Positions 24,601-39,600 of a DNA stretch of 64,000 nt are shown piece by piece. Under the pieces are notes generated by a model. That model did no database searches. It saw nothing but the letters and a program-made list of their open reading frames with translations, and was not told the DNA's origin. Source of the stretch: Chromobotia macracanthus (Eukaryota; Chordata; Actinopteri; Cypriniformes; Botiidae); assembly GCA_036877525.1 (NCBI GenBank), contig JAZGTH010000005.1:3312001-3376000 (forward strand), read 5' to 3'. The translations under genes and the position numbers were made by a program. Positions within the stretch are counted from its first letter, which is position 1, and each line of letters opens with the position of its first letter.

Positions 24601-27600
24601 GCTCCTATAAACAAAAATTGTAAAAACAAATTTAGCTTTAGCAAATTTAGCAAGACTTGGTTTGAGACCCTAAGCCTTTTTTAAGCATAAATAATTTTAA
24701 ATTTAGTTAACTTGAATGTAAGTAAATTTAGTTAACTTGACTTTAAATGGAAACCTTTTCAAAATATATTCTCTGAAAGTAAGTCTTGCTCTCTTACACA
24801 AATAAGTTATCTTGCAGGATTCTTAGATACTATTACCAAAAACAAAGATCAAAATACTGATTAAAAAATAAATAATTAAAAAAATAATAATTTTTAAAAA
24901 ACTTTTTAAGGACTACCACCTAATGGTCCAACATTACGTCATCAAAGAGTGGACTCAAAAGCACAGGGCATTATTTGGGACAGAACCCAATTAATGGTAA
25001 GGTATTTAGCCATGCTCTCCTGCCTCATACCCATTATGCTCATACCCAGTATGAGCCACTTTGTATTGCTTCCAAGTTACTGTGACAGTTATGACAGCTC
25101 CATGCAATTTGCAGGGTACTGCCTCTTTATGCCCTGCCAGTCCTCATTAACATCTCGCGCTTCCTGAGCAGCAGGAAGTTGAGCTCCCACTGGACATTAC
25201 ATGGACTGAAGCACCACCTGGTGGCAGGTGTGTGGCCCGTCAACTTACCGGTCTGTAGCTTCAATGTCGAAGCAGAACCTCTTTTCGATTGAGTCCGTTT
25301 TCCTTCTGGTGCAGGATTTGAGTATAAAGCTTTCTTCATCTCCCTGAAAAAGAACATATGGTCAAATACAGGCCCACACTGTTATTTTCAACATTTAACT
25401 GTGACAATAAACATATTTGACTTTAATTTTTATGTAGGCCTGGACCCTTGACAGGAAAGTGTGATCAGATGTTCTATATTTACTCACTACAGTGTCATCA
25501 CATTGATGATTATATAAATGAACGATAAAGTGTCAAGTTACTCTTTATATGTAACTTCTTAAAAAGAGAAGGCAAGAAATAGGGTTCAAATGTGGCAAGC
25601 TATTTTTATTTAAACACTTCACAACTTCTTCACTGACTATCAACAGGCAACACATATGTCTGTGGAGTCTATTTCCAAACTGTTGTCATGCCCTCCGATT
25701 CAACAACCTCTCTACTTGCAGTCTAAACCTGTTCATTTGTGCACCCTGCATTTGTGCACCCTGCATTTGTGCACCCTGCAAAGCAATCTAGTGCTCCCTC
25801 TCTGCTCTTTAATAGTCTTCTGAAGTCATCTTGATCATAACAAAGAGGATGATAATGTAACGTTATGAGTAACACTAGCGACTTAAACTAAGTGTGATTA
25901 CAGAACAAAATGTTTGGAGCTTAAACAGATTGTTCACCCAAAAATAAAATGTAATCTTTCATTTATTTACTCTCATGTCGTCTGTTACTTTTCTGTGGAA
26001 CACAAAGGTGACTTTTTGAATAATTTCCCAGCTGCTTTTCTCATATAATGAAAGTGAATGGGGACTGCGCTCCAATGCAATACGACAATAATTTGTGGCT
26101 GGTATGGCTGCAGAATATACAATATAAACTTACACTATGACCACCCCCAGTCTAGAGCAAAAATGGAAAAAGCTGCCGATTTATCAGAGTTTGATTGTGA
26201 AGGACAAATTGTGAAAAGTGATGGCATTGCACCTCTGAACTTTGATCTTGGAAACAGCAAGCTTTGTGGGTTGTTTACATGGCGCTGTAGTATGTATCAA
26301 AAGTGGTGCACAGATGGCCAAACAACAAACTGACATATTCTGTGAACTCCACCTACAGCACCGTTCTGTAATGAGGTGCGCTCATTACTCTAGACTGGGT
26401 GTGGTCATGTGTAGTCACATGGACCACTATGATATTTTACTATTATTGCTCAGATGAACTAAAAATTAGCAGAGAGGTTTTGTCTAACACAGCAAAATGA
26501 ATTTGTATGACAGTATTTAACGTTTTTACATTGCATTTTAGTAAATTTCTTTTTCCTTTCAACACAATTCAAATGGGGAATCCAATCAAATTGAAATTTA
26601 ATCAAGATTCAGTTAATAGTTTTTGTTATTTGTTAAAGCTTGTACTAATCTGTGTATACCACCAATACCTGTAATGGTGCAAACAGAGAAAACATAAGGA
26701 CTCTGTATTCAAATTACAATCACATTAAAAATGTTTTCTCTTTGATTTTCTCCTGCAGTTGGTTGGTTCCTATGATAAGTTGTGGTCTGGTCTTGTGTTG
26801 TGGAAATCTAATGAAGCCATATGTGGTCCCTAGTGCAAGAGTGGTGCTATTGACCTCACGTGTGAGGGGTCACACAGAATAGAGAGCAGGGCTGGCACAG
26901 CGCCAGGTGCCAACATGAGTGCCAACTCCTTGCCAAGTTAAGTGTCCTAGTTAAGAGCACAGAAAACAAGAACCATGCGCTCTGCCAGCATCCACTTTCC
27001 AATCCAAAGGTCACATAGTTGAGTGCAGGACTAAGAAAGGAAATGTGTGTTTGAGATGGAGGGAAAAAATACAGAGAAAACTTACAATTTTGCCTCCCGA
27101 CTTCTGATCAAAGAGTACCATGGCCATGCGCTTGGGTTGTCGGTGGTAGATGCAGTAGTATTTCACCCATGTGGACACAAAGGAACCTGGAAATAAACAA
27201 CCTCTCCATTAGACAGTAAAAATGGAGATAGACGTTAAGACAGTAATGGAAGCTGGAATAAGCTGTATAGACCAGTATTTCTCAATCAGTTGGAAAATAC
27301 TTCCAAGGAGGCTCCAAAATAACTTAAAAGTATTTAAAGACAAAAAAATCTAAATTAAGTAAAACACCTAAAAAGATATTTCTTACTGTTTTAATAACAA
27401 TATACATCTTTCCAGCTTACAGGGAACATTCTCAGAACGTTGGCTAATGTCCTTAAAGTTCTCTCAAAGTTAGCAAAAACCCTCATGCAGTAACATTAGT
27501 AAAACTTTTTTAATGTTATATATCATATATACCAAAACCATTGTTTTAAGTTGTTAGTGTCACATTTAAAAATGCTCAAATAATAACCAAGCAGTAATGT

Positions 27601-30600
27601 TAATATGTCTAAAAACAGGGCGTTTTGAAACTAACAATAAATGCTTTTGTTAGTTAATGGAACAATTAGGGAAGCATTCCTACAAACTAAAAATTGTTAG
27701 CTTGGGTTCTAGAGCTTGGCATGAACAGAAACATTTTATTTGGGTAGAAATTATGAGTGGGAATGAAGAAGTCCAGACATTAAACTTACGTTTCTCCTGC
27801 ACAAACAGGTATCCCTCCATGGTGTGTGGGCTACTGCTCTTGTGTTCATGCGGGTTTTCCTTCATCTTCTTCATTAAGCATTCCACCTCTGATCTTGTGT
27901 TCTCAAACCGGTCCCTCGTCTGTAAAAAACTCATAACCTTTACTACACCTGCAGCCATGATAGACTGGATATAAAGAGATGGTGATGCTTATAAACAGAT
28001 ATAAAGGTTACAAAAAATGTCTGTTCTACAACATAAGAATCAACGGAGACTAAATGAGTGAGGAACACTTGTAAAACTTGTTAAAAAAATCCTGACTACA
28101 TGAAATTACTGTAAATATAATCGATTTCTGACAAGAAATGCAACATTCTGAGATATATGCCCAAGCTGTAGTTGTTTTATGCAAGGAATATCTGGAAAAC
28201 AAACATTAAAAATCATGGTGCCAAGTTCTTATGAAAGCTTGTGATGTTTTGAATCATATATTTCATAATTAAACAATGCAATGTTTTTAGACCTGCTCTC
28301 ACATTTTGAATGCTGATTGTGAGGTCTGTCTTGAAATGGTTGAAATCTTTGGCCAGTTCGTACCCATGATGATAGTATGTAAACAGACCCTGTAGAAAAG
28401 CCAGCAACTGCACAAAAACATTAACGGCATGCACAGCAGCGGTCAGTAATCAGAGAATATAATAATATTATTCATACAATAAATAATTAAAAGACTGATT
28501 CCGCGAGCTCACACACTTTAAAGTTCCATAAATAAAATAAACAAGCAGACTTTTTTTTGTGAAAGCTTCAAACTTAGATGTCACTTTTAATAATTTTGAT
28601 AAGAATCATATGAGCTACACTAACAAAAATAACCAAGGTCATGACGTACCATGGCAGTAGCATGTTTTAGGAATGTACACTATCATGACGGTACCATGAT
28701 ATTCTTTTATGTACCTTGTAGTACCATATAAATATCACAGTATAACAAAATTATGATCATTCAGTATCATGCTATTATCATCTGATACTATGACCGTACT
28801 ATGGGACCACCACAGTACTGTTTTGAAAGAGTAAGATACACTGAGACACTTTTTGTCTATTGGATATAAAGAAAGACAGAGATGTTTTACTGGTTCCACA
28901 AACTCAAACATTTTCCTCTCCTGAACTTCCTGCACTTTGAAGACATATTCCAGTGAAATCTCGTAGAAGTGCTGCCTCACAAGTTCCACCTGGTTATCTG
29001 CCTGGAGAAACACAGACAAAGTATATAAGTGAACAAATACTTCTTTAACTGGATTTTTGTGGCTTTTAGTTAATGTCTGAGTGAACATCTGTTGTATACT
29101 TGTTATTGTGATGCATCATGGGATTGAATAAGTGCACTCGATAAAGTTCATGATTATGGACACCACTGCAAAATCCACTAGAAGAGGGGGCTATTTCAAA
29201 CATAGCCTTTGTCTTCCAAAAAAAGGACCGAAAATATTGATGACCATAATTTATTTCCAGTAAAATTGTCAGTAGTACCAGCAATAGCAGGTAGCTATTC
29301 GTTTGATAGATGTGTTGGATGTGTGACGGTGTGTAGATAACTGTCAATTAAAAATAAGCTCAAACAAAGACAACTTTCAGTTTCAACATAAAATACGTTA
29401 ATACAGTAAAAGAAAACTGCAGGGTCTTTAAGTGCTCTATTATGCAAACAGGTCTATTCAGTAAAATGGCAAAGGTACAGCATACTTCATGAAGATGTGC
29501 TTCCCTCTTCTTTGCAGACAGGCTCAAGTGTTTCTCCAGAACAGCACAATACTTCTCTGTCTCTTTATCATACTTCTTTTTTGCCTCCTGTGGTACAGGT
29601 TTAAGAACACAAACAGTTGAACATACAGCTGTATAGAGTGAGGTTCCTCTGCATACACTAAAAGTGAATCATGACTTCACAAGCAAGATTATCAAAGCAA
29701 GATTTCAGGAAATAACTATTTAAATTTCAGTCTGCTCCCCACATGCTGAAAACTCGGAATATAGCGTGCATATTGTCTCTAAACTTCTGCTTATCTTAAT
29801 TTTGACTTCTACAGAAAACATTAGGAGGCTTGGTCTGTGAATTCTAGACTGTTAATTCTATCTGTTAAGTGTCCAATAATCATGTGTTTTCACAGAAATG
29901 GACAAATGCCATGAGGGTATGTAACTCAGGAATCAAACACTTATAAGAAGCAGGACTTATGCCCAGGCCCAGACTAAATCTGCCGACTTTCACGTCTTCT
30001 GTGGATTGGTGTGGAGCTGATAGTACTACACTATAATTGGTTACAGAAATCAGCTTTCCAATCAAACATCTACTGTGCAATTAGCTATAAAGATTCACAG
30101 CTTTTGTTCCATCCAAGTTTAATTGCGTCAATCCTTGAAGATGAATACTTACACGTTACAGCCAACAGATGGCAGTGTTGTTTAAACAGTGTTTCAGTCA
30201 ATGATGACCAGGTCCAAACAAAATCCACATTTTTTTACATTTATAGCCCTGATAGTAGGGAAAATCTGCATAATTCTGCAGAATTGATGGGAATTGTGCA
30301 TTGTCAAGCTGTATGTAAATGTGCAAGGGTTGAAGGATAAGTTAAATTGTAAATGATGGGTGTTCATTATAAATGTGAGACTTCTTAAGGTACATTCTGT
30401 GCAGTGCTAGTATTTAGCAAACATACAAATTTTAGACGCTACTCAGCTCGGTTCTTAAAGGTGCATTTCCACATCGACCACTAACATACTACTTCTTACC
30501 TTATATCTTACCTTTCAACCCCCTTACTATCAGTCACAAGTGCATATTATGAGTGTTTTATGAGTGGAGTGCAAATATGAGTGGTTTATGTCCTCAAAAT

Positions 30601-33600
30601 GCTACAGTTCCTTTATCTACCAGCAGAAGCTTTGTATGCCCTGATAACCAGCCAAACCTTAACTCCATGGTATCAGCCAGCCATAAACAAAAACAACATT
30701 AACAACAAATGTTAGTGCACCACTAATAAATTACAGTTAGTACATATGACTAACATTAATAAATGAAATGTTAGTAATATTAATGACCCTCACTTGCACT
30801 AGAAAAAAACAAAGAATCTGTATTGCCTTGAGCTCAGAAAAGTAATAATCCTCTTTCTGTAATAAATGCATGTCATAACAACAGAAAATGCTTCATACAG
30901 GAACCTTTCATGCTCACCTTTGCAGCTCCAATCTGCTCCTTCCTGAATCGCTCCAGGGGCAAAATCAACACATCATTGGCATTTTCAATCTGAAGAGACA
31001 CATAACCGTGTTCCTTTCATTCGCAACACTTAAAAGGACAGTCAACCCAAATTTAAATGTAAATTCTGTCATCAAAAACTCACCACCATGTCATTGCAAT
31101 CTTTCTTCTGTGTAACACAAAAGTGTCCAAATTCAATATAGGTGTGTTGGAATTTAAAAACAGCACATGAGAATCAATGCAGTTTGGTGTCAAATTGTTT
31201 GCCACACGAAGCTATCATGTTTCATTTGCTATCATGCTATCATTTACTTTATAAGAATTAGTACAATGGTCTCCAATCCGTGTTCCTGGAGGTTCACAGA
31301 CCGACAGTTTAACTCCTGCCATCCTACTCCAACACATCTGCTTCCAGTGTGCTTTATTAGGATTGGAGCTAAACTCTGCAGGTCTGTGGACATCATTGGA
31401 GACCTCTGAAACAGCACACATACACAACTCAACAGCGGCCACCCTCAATGACTTTCATTGTGTTTGAATTTAACAGCATGAACATTCTGAAAAACATCTT
31501 CAGTGTTCCATAGAGGAAAGTCATATAGGTTTATAAGAACAATAAGAGGGTGAGTAAATGATATTTTTTAATTCTATGTACACTATCCCTTTAAACTATC
31601 CCTTTTTGTCAACTATAATGATAGTGATGACATGACAGAGAAAGTGTCCCACCATTCGTGTTCTCTCATCCTCCAGGTTCTGTAAGACTCCAGCAAACTC
31701 CTGCAGTGATTTGGCTATGAAAAACATTATGACACCACATCAACACTAGTGCACATTAACAAATCTCAATTTTAACTTGAATCTACAAGAAGGATGACGT
31801 CAAACGTTTATTTGTCATATATAATTTCCCACAGACAAGATGATCAACATTTCTTATAGCACAACAAAGTCAAATTGTGCAACCAGCTTTATGTTTGCCA
31901 TGCAGTCTATGTGACAACCATGAGAAGGTGACAAATCACTTGTGTTCAGTGCTCCCACTGCCTGAAAGACTGCGTTTAACGCCCAAGGTGCAAAACAACA
32001 AATGGTGAAAAAACATGTCACCAAACAAAATGCGTTTGTGCCCTAAGAAAACTGTAAAATATATAAAGAAAATCATGCTTGTTCATTTAAAAACTGCTCC
32101 TATGCTAAGATGTTCTGTGTGGTCACCAGGGCATTGTTTTGTCATTGTTAGGTTGTTCTGGATAGGTGCAAAGTGATTGCTTAGCAGTCAAAAAAATGCC
32201 CACCTACGTCTATATGATATAATGCTCCCCATATATTGTTTGGGTCACTGTAAGTTAAAGGATTTTTTACTGTTTTTCATCCGCTACATGGAAATCATAA
32301 AAACCTGGTAGGTTAAAGAATTAATAACTTGTCCTCAACAAGTCAATTTAATTAAGGAACAATTCAGGACTGTAACAAGGAGACATGAATTTTATGCCTT
32401 TAATTTAGAGTGGGCTGTGCTGTGGCCTACTGGTTTTCATGTTTAGCTTCCCAAAGAACAATGTCAACAGAAAACAAGAGACTAGAGGACTGAAACTAAA
32501 GATGAGTTTAGAAGAAAGGCAAGTCAAAACTTCTTCATATTCAGCTGAGCAGAATTTAAGCGAGTTTCCATGTGAGGCGCCAGAACTTACAGAAAGCAAT
32601 AAAAATTCGCACAGGTTCCAATACTTATACCATCAAAATGAATAATATATAAAAGTAGAGCTAAAACCTTAGATTCACTTTGACACAAAAGGACCTTAAT
32701 GAAACGGTAATATGGACGTTGCTCAGTTAAACTTGTCTTTTTGAACGAAAACCTAGTACTGAATATATTGTGTAAGAGCTGGGGTGGGATCAGACGGCTG
32801 TGTTTGTTCTGAGCTGACTCCATTCTATTCCAGTTTCATGCGCAGATACAATTATAGAGCATGTTTGACTTGATTGTGTATACTCTAGCATAATTAAAAC
32901 AGCACTGGGTTTGTTTGAGTGTGGCTTGTGAGCTAAGTTACCTTGACTAAAAACAAACTTTTATTTTTGTTTCAGTGGAGATCTAGTGTCAAATTGTTTT
33001 AGAAATTAAAACAGTTGAGAACTTACCAATGCATATCTCATCATCAGTCTCTGCATCACCTATGCATTGGAATTTAAACTCATTCAGAGACTCTGCAAAT
33101 TTCCTCTTTGCAGTTGACAAATCTGCAAAAGATGCAAGAAGACGTGTTACAATGGAGACAGGGTGAAAGACGTGCAGATGGGTGACAAAGGGTGACAAAA
33201 CCACAATGTTTCAGATGATTTTTCATTATGACTGTACCGAAGAAAGTAAAAAAAAAATAAGAAAATGTTAAAATTAAGAGCTCTTCATTACATTCTAATG
33301 ATATAAACAAGGGCCAGTTAGAGTTTTCTCAATTGCAGGCATTAGTACTGACTGCAGATCAGTGCATCTGTGGTGATTTTAGCACAGCTCTTTACGTAAC
33401 CAAAGACAGCAAGTGGGCTTTTGTATACATCTCTGAAAATGTCAAAGAAAGGTGTCCAACAGTTAAAAAAAGAACTGGAACTTTCTGCAGTGGTTACAGT
33501 ATGCTCATAGACTACAGGCCTACAACTTTTTCAAAATCTCTACAATATAGTGTAATGACCTAAATTAATAATTAGGTGAAAATGCCATTACCAAAAACAC

Positions 33601-36600
33601 ACACCTTAAAATAAGATTTGTTCTTTTGAGCTTATAGCTTTTATCAGCTTATAGGCTGATAGCCTGTGATTGATATTGACTGTGTCCTTTGCTATCACTT
33701 ACAATGCAAATTAACTACAAAGTGATCAGATTATATTAGTCAACAAGTATTAATGTAGGTGATTTATGTACTAAGTGATGAAAGCCAACAACCTAGATAG
33801 GGAACATTCTCAGAACATGGCTAACTTTATCTACAAGTTATCTCTCAAAGTTAAAAATGAGTTTCTGAGTTTTTTTCTAATTTTATATATTTTATTAAAT
33901 TTATATAAAAGTTTATTCCTAAGTAGCTAGTGAAATGTTTTAAAAATGTTACAGTATTTAAAAAATTAATGATTTACATTACATATGATTAAATAATGTT
34001 CTTATTACCAAGCAATAATGTTAATGCAACATCTTAAAAACTGGACATTTTGAATGTTCCTAAAACTTTACAAATAATGCTTTCATTGGTTTTGTTACTT
34101 ATTGGAAACATTACGGAAACATTCATACAACCAAACCTTGTTAGCTGGGAGAGCAGATGCCACACTGTTTAAAACATAAAATTCTGACCCACTTTCTTAA
34201 ATATTTACTTTAATAAGCCTTTCCTCTCAATAGCAAGGATCACTCATGGCAATATGAGCCAAGAATTCTGTATGTGATTTTCAAAGTGTCAAAATCAAAA
34301 GCACACTTTTTCCCTGTGTGTAAGATCACTTTAGTACAAATGACACAAGTGATACAATTGATACAAATCAACTAAGGTCACCAGGACGCAAATTAATTAT
34401 TTTGTGACACGTTTGCTTCTTGTGAAACAAACTGACCCAGTTCCTTTACATGGAAAGAAATTTGACACAGTGTTTCTATCTGGCAATGGCTTGTGTTGAT
34501 TTACAAAGCTACCAGGTTACTAGAAATTTTACAATACATGAACAAAACTGTAAAATAGTTAAATCTGTATAAATTCTGCTAACATCTCCCAGTTATATAC
34601 GTAACCGCGGTTCCCTGACAAGGGAACGAGAAACTGAGAGACATTTCCTTTCGAGGGAACTCAACACTGCATTAGGCTTGACGCTATGGGGAATGCAACA
34701 CTGCCACATGGTCTGTGTTTACACACAAATCACCATAGGCATTACTCAACCCTACTTGTGCACTGAGGTGACCAAAAAAATACCACTCTCAGGGCCATTG
34801 CCCAAACACTCTGAGTGTCCAGGCATGGGACTCGAATCCTGATCTCCCATGTCAGTGTCGAAGCACTAACACAATAGGCCAGCGGCAATAACGGCTGAAG
34901 GGCCTATGCCTTTGCGAGTGTTGGCTAGTGCAAGCAACAGCTGCCAGCCTGTCACCACCGGAGCGGGGGACCCTCTGTAGCGAGGGTACCAACACTCAAC
35001 CCCGAGGACTGATATCTGAGGGAAGCTGACAGAAAATTGGCTTTAATGCTCAGAACAGCATCCTTGACTGAGCTCTAACGTGGCCAGGCCCTTCTGCCCT
35101 GAAGGTCCTAATTCGCGCATCCCTGCGCACCTCAACCTGGCACCTTGTTAACCACAGAAACGCATAGGGATGGGTTCGAGACGGGACACGAAAGCGAGGC
35201 TCCTATACGCAGGGACTAGACTGCATGTCTGCCACTCTGAACTTCTCAACCTGCACTGACATGCCAAAAAGTTCAGAGGGTGAAGCTGGCAAGTCGAGGG
35301 GAAACTTTCTTTCTCCCCAAACTCCCCAAAGTGCAAACAACCCTTGACTGACATTCTAAATAGACCTGAGAAAAAATTAAATATTAAAAAAACAGAAATG
35401 TTCCCCTAGCACATGGTTGTTACTCCAAAACTTGCACTGTGAATGTGGCCACAGTGAAAGTGACAGTCAGGTGTTCTGAGCAAATGGAAACATGTAATCT
35501 GGTCTCAGCAGGCTTCTGATATTAATGAGATGAAACGCCAGTGAAGTGAAAACAAGCCATCTATTCCTATAAAATGAATCATACGATGACACTGGCAGAC
35601 TGTAGCTTTCTCAGTACCAAGCAAGTTTTCCTGTTGTTTTTGCTGATATCACAGTTTTTAATCACACTGTATTCAACCACAGAACTATAGCTAAGTGAAC
35701 AGAAAATAATTAAGCACGCTTTCCTAGGATCTTATAAAACTGAATTAATTGCACATTTTTTTTTTTACATTGACTTTTTTTTAGCTAACTATTTTCATGT
35801 TTTATGCCTTCGTCAAACTCATGATTTGGAAGTGCCCAGAACTTGAAAATTTTATGCAAACTTCTTACTGTTAAGACAAAAAAATGTCTCAGGTTACAAC
35901 TGTAACCATGGTTCCCTGAGAAGAGAATGAGACACTGTGTTGTATGACGTTCACACTGCATGTGTATGCAGTACATATGCTGTGCATATCCGGCGTGTAT
36001 GCGGAGCAGAGGGCGTGCATATCCATTGTGCTTTCACACCGCTGCATTTGTGCGTAGCTGATTCGCAATTTGTGTAGAGAAAACTGTATAAAGGGAAAGT
36101 TCACATTAGTTTATTTGGATTTCAAAATACATTTAGGAGAAAAGACTTATTTTATTACCAGTGTAGTAGTATATAACTTTGATCTGTTTCATCGTCAACT
36201 TCGCTTTTGTTCAATTTGTTTTCCGTGTAGTGCAAGTTATTGTAGTGCAAGTTATTATAGTGCAAGTAAGGCATAAGATGAACCTTTGTATTCACCTCTA
36301 AATCAGCGCAGGAGAGTTTGGTGCATATTATTAGCACTGCTGCACCGCACCTGGAATGGACTGTACATACCGCATCTGTACGCAGTGTGAAAGCTCTCAT
36401 CTGTTAACATGGACGCTAAAAAAATATGCACTGCATATGTACTGGATACTAGAGAACCATGATTACAGTCGTAACCTGAGATGCTCCCTTTCAGGGGAAC
36501 TCAACACTGATGACATATGATGACACTATGGGGAATGAGATACCCACTACGCCATGCCAACAAATGCCTGTCCTGGTGTGAAGCCATCACATCAGCAAAG

Positions 36601-39600
36601 AAGTAATGCCAATCTATATTGAACATGCTTTTGAAGCTGTCAGAAAAACAGCTTGAAGGCGCTCCACATTGAAATGTAACCAAAATGCCAAAGGCCAATT
36701 AGTTAAAGCAGTTAAATAAATATGTCTGTTTGATGCTTTTATCAGGTGAACTTGGTTTAGCCGCAAACATTTGTGAATTAATTTTCTGAATGAATAAATT
36801 GTTAATAAAGTATTTTACTGTCATCAATGTCAAAAGCACACATTAATTTATTCTGTCGTTACAAGTATGAACAGCTCAGAACAGAATTTCTAGGTTTTCC
36901 CCAATTAGTGTTCTGACACAATGCGAACACAGCATATTTTTTTAAAGGGTAGCTTTAAATTATGAATAGTTTGTGATTTGGGATGCTAGTTTTAAAGGCT
37001 TCCTAACATGTTTCTCATGTTCACGTATATTTGCAGTTATATATCTGCAACTATTTGCACCTTAACCTGGAACTGACTTGGGAATGCTAATAGAATGATA
37101 AACGGAGCTGCATCCAAGAACAGTGTTATGGCCACAATCCAAGAGCACATAACTCAGCATCAACTGTGTGACGGAGTGTAATTTGTCTCTAAGGACCATT
37201 ACGGAAGACATACAGCAGTTACTTTGTACAACCCAAAAGCCCTGTAGAACAAATGCTGTTGACTGTTATTCTAGAAACAAAGCTGTAAAATCTGCACTCT
37301 TGATAAAAATCCAAACCATCTGATGTATCTACACAACTATGCTATAACATAGCAACATCTGCCTTTTGTTATTAGATAACTTTCAATTTCAGTTAAAATA
37401 TATATTGCTGTATAGGTTTACAACAGGCAGTAAATGCTTCTGTAGATTCATCACGTTTCATTATGGTTGATTGTAAAAAAGACTCATCAACCAATAAAAT
37501 TTATTGGTTGATGTGTGATTATACACTTAGTATAAAAATGTACTGTAAGTCACAGAAAAAAAGTGTCTGTCAAATGTACATAAATGTAAAATGTAATTAA
37601 TATACAATATTAATATTGATTTCACTCTATAGACAATGTTGGATGAGAACAAAACTTGAACTGAATTGAGCTAAATGATGACATCACTTTTCTATTCTGA
37701 GCAGCCTGTCAATTAATTTTTGTTTAATTTCGTTGATAATTGACTGATTTGACCTGAATACTGAAATTAGTGTTTTGAAATACAGTGACTTTTGATGGCA
37801 TAAAGTGTACATTTATAGTTAAGGTTGGGTAGGCATTAGGCAATTTCATAGAGGCTAGCAATAGCAAACTGGCTTTGAAAGCATAAGATCCTGCCCTCAG
37901 AGCACTCTCCAGCACCTTCTTCCAAAACACATCAACGTATACATAGTTTGACAGGCATTTGAACCGAATGCAATGAGTGAACGAACATTTTATGGTCTTG
38001 CTCCTTTCACAGAAAATATATATTTATATAAATATTTATTTAGATTTATTTATTGGTGATCGCTATCAAGATGACATTTTTTGGAAAAAAAACTAAATTT
38101 AATGATTTTAATACTTTAATAAAGTTAGGTATAGCCTAGCCAGTTTTAGGTCCATGCAGAAGTTTTCTTTACCCTGAATAAATGTGAAACATATGCTGGC
38201 TATATAATTTTCCATTTTTAAATATATTTTAGTATCATTTCAATGGATTGTACAAATATAAACCATTATTGTGTCACATTACTTAGCAAGTTCATATTGT
38301 GCAACCCTTGTATGAAGTAATTAATATTATAAAGTAATAGTAATAACAATAGACCATGATATTATCATTATATTGCGAGTTTAATAATAACTTCAAAACT
38401 GCAATAGAACACCAAAGTGTATTAGACTATTTAAAGAAAATATAGTTATCATACAATGTAATGATAAATAGTGATGATAAATATCCTGTTACTGTGAACT
38501 TAGCACAAGAGGATGAGGTCACTGCCTTTAGAGCCACATATCTGATAAAAGCCTTTGTGATGGATGCCAGAAAAGATCTGGAATACAGATAATTCCAGAT
38601 GGTCCAAACGGCAGAGCTTTCATTACACACAGAGCTACACCAGCAGGGAGCTGCACTGGGCCACACAGCAAGAGCCAATCAAAAGCCAAAGTTAAGCTGG
38701 CTTTACAGCCACATCAGTGGAAGACACACTCTCTAATGTCAAATGAGACATTTTACTTGGTAGGTTTACTTGGTTGAACTATGGTAGGTAAAAGTCAGAG
38801 ACATAATTAATCTAAGATGCTGTTATGAATTCAAGTACATCCTTTTATAACCAAACAAACATTTTATGACATTTGGTCTAAACAGGGTCGCTGAAGACCG
38901 AATGCGCTGCACAATCACATAAACAGCTGATAAATAAACATTACAATAAATTACAACTACAATAAAACATTACATCAGATTTATAAAGATGTGATAACAA
39001 TGAATTGGTTTGTTTTTTTTCATCTTTTCCATAAAACAATGAAATACAAAAACAAAGATGCAGTGAGGTGATGAGAGAGCCAGATGAAACAGAAACACAA
39101 CTAAACATATGCTGTGTAAACAATGAGGGCTGTGATGTCACCTGACACTCTTTGGCTTGGCACTATTAGGCAGGTTAATACATCTTACTGTTTTTGTGTG
39201 CACCAAGAATTGCTTAACATTTGTCATGGGACAGAAGCTTTTAAGGGGAACTTTAGGGGCCATTTCCAGAATCAAACCCGAAATTAAATTTAAAAGAATA
39301 AAATAGATTGTTTTACATTTTTATATTTTGTCATTATTACAGGCTACTAATACAGAATTTTACCCATACTGACCTCTCAATATAGGAATGCTTGCACATT
39401 ACTCATTGAATGCAGTGATGCATTTTAAGAAGTAACACTTTGGCCTACTGTACTTAATAGTAAACAAGCATGAAGTAGAAGTTTGAAAATGTGGAAAGAC
39501 AAACAATCAATCAATCACTGGCACAGTCTCAAACACAACACAACGTCTCATAATTGGCCTCGGTGGAACTGACTTGTTGTCTTTGGGTCAATTTCAGAGC

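Larger units (their letters stand above)
22283..25248 (-). other. arhgap26: arhgap26 intron 10
   Basis: 3 kb. It contains a CA/CG-rich tract at 22291-22396 and a partial SINE at 23925-24060. Otherwise AT-rich. Confidence 0.65.
25344..27085 (-). other. arhgap26: arhgap26 intron 9
   Basis: 1.7 kb. It holds a 16-bp tandem repeat at 25738-25781 and a MITE fragment at 25921-26060. No other element recognised. Confidence 0.65.

Noticed and set aside
25738..25781. Regulatory array from the 16-bp tandem
   Set aside because: Only about three units, in the middle of an intron, with no known binding motif. Treated as a simple tandem repeat.
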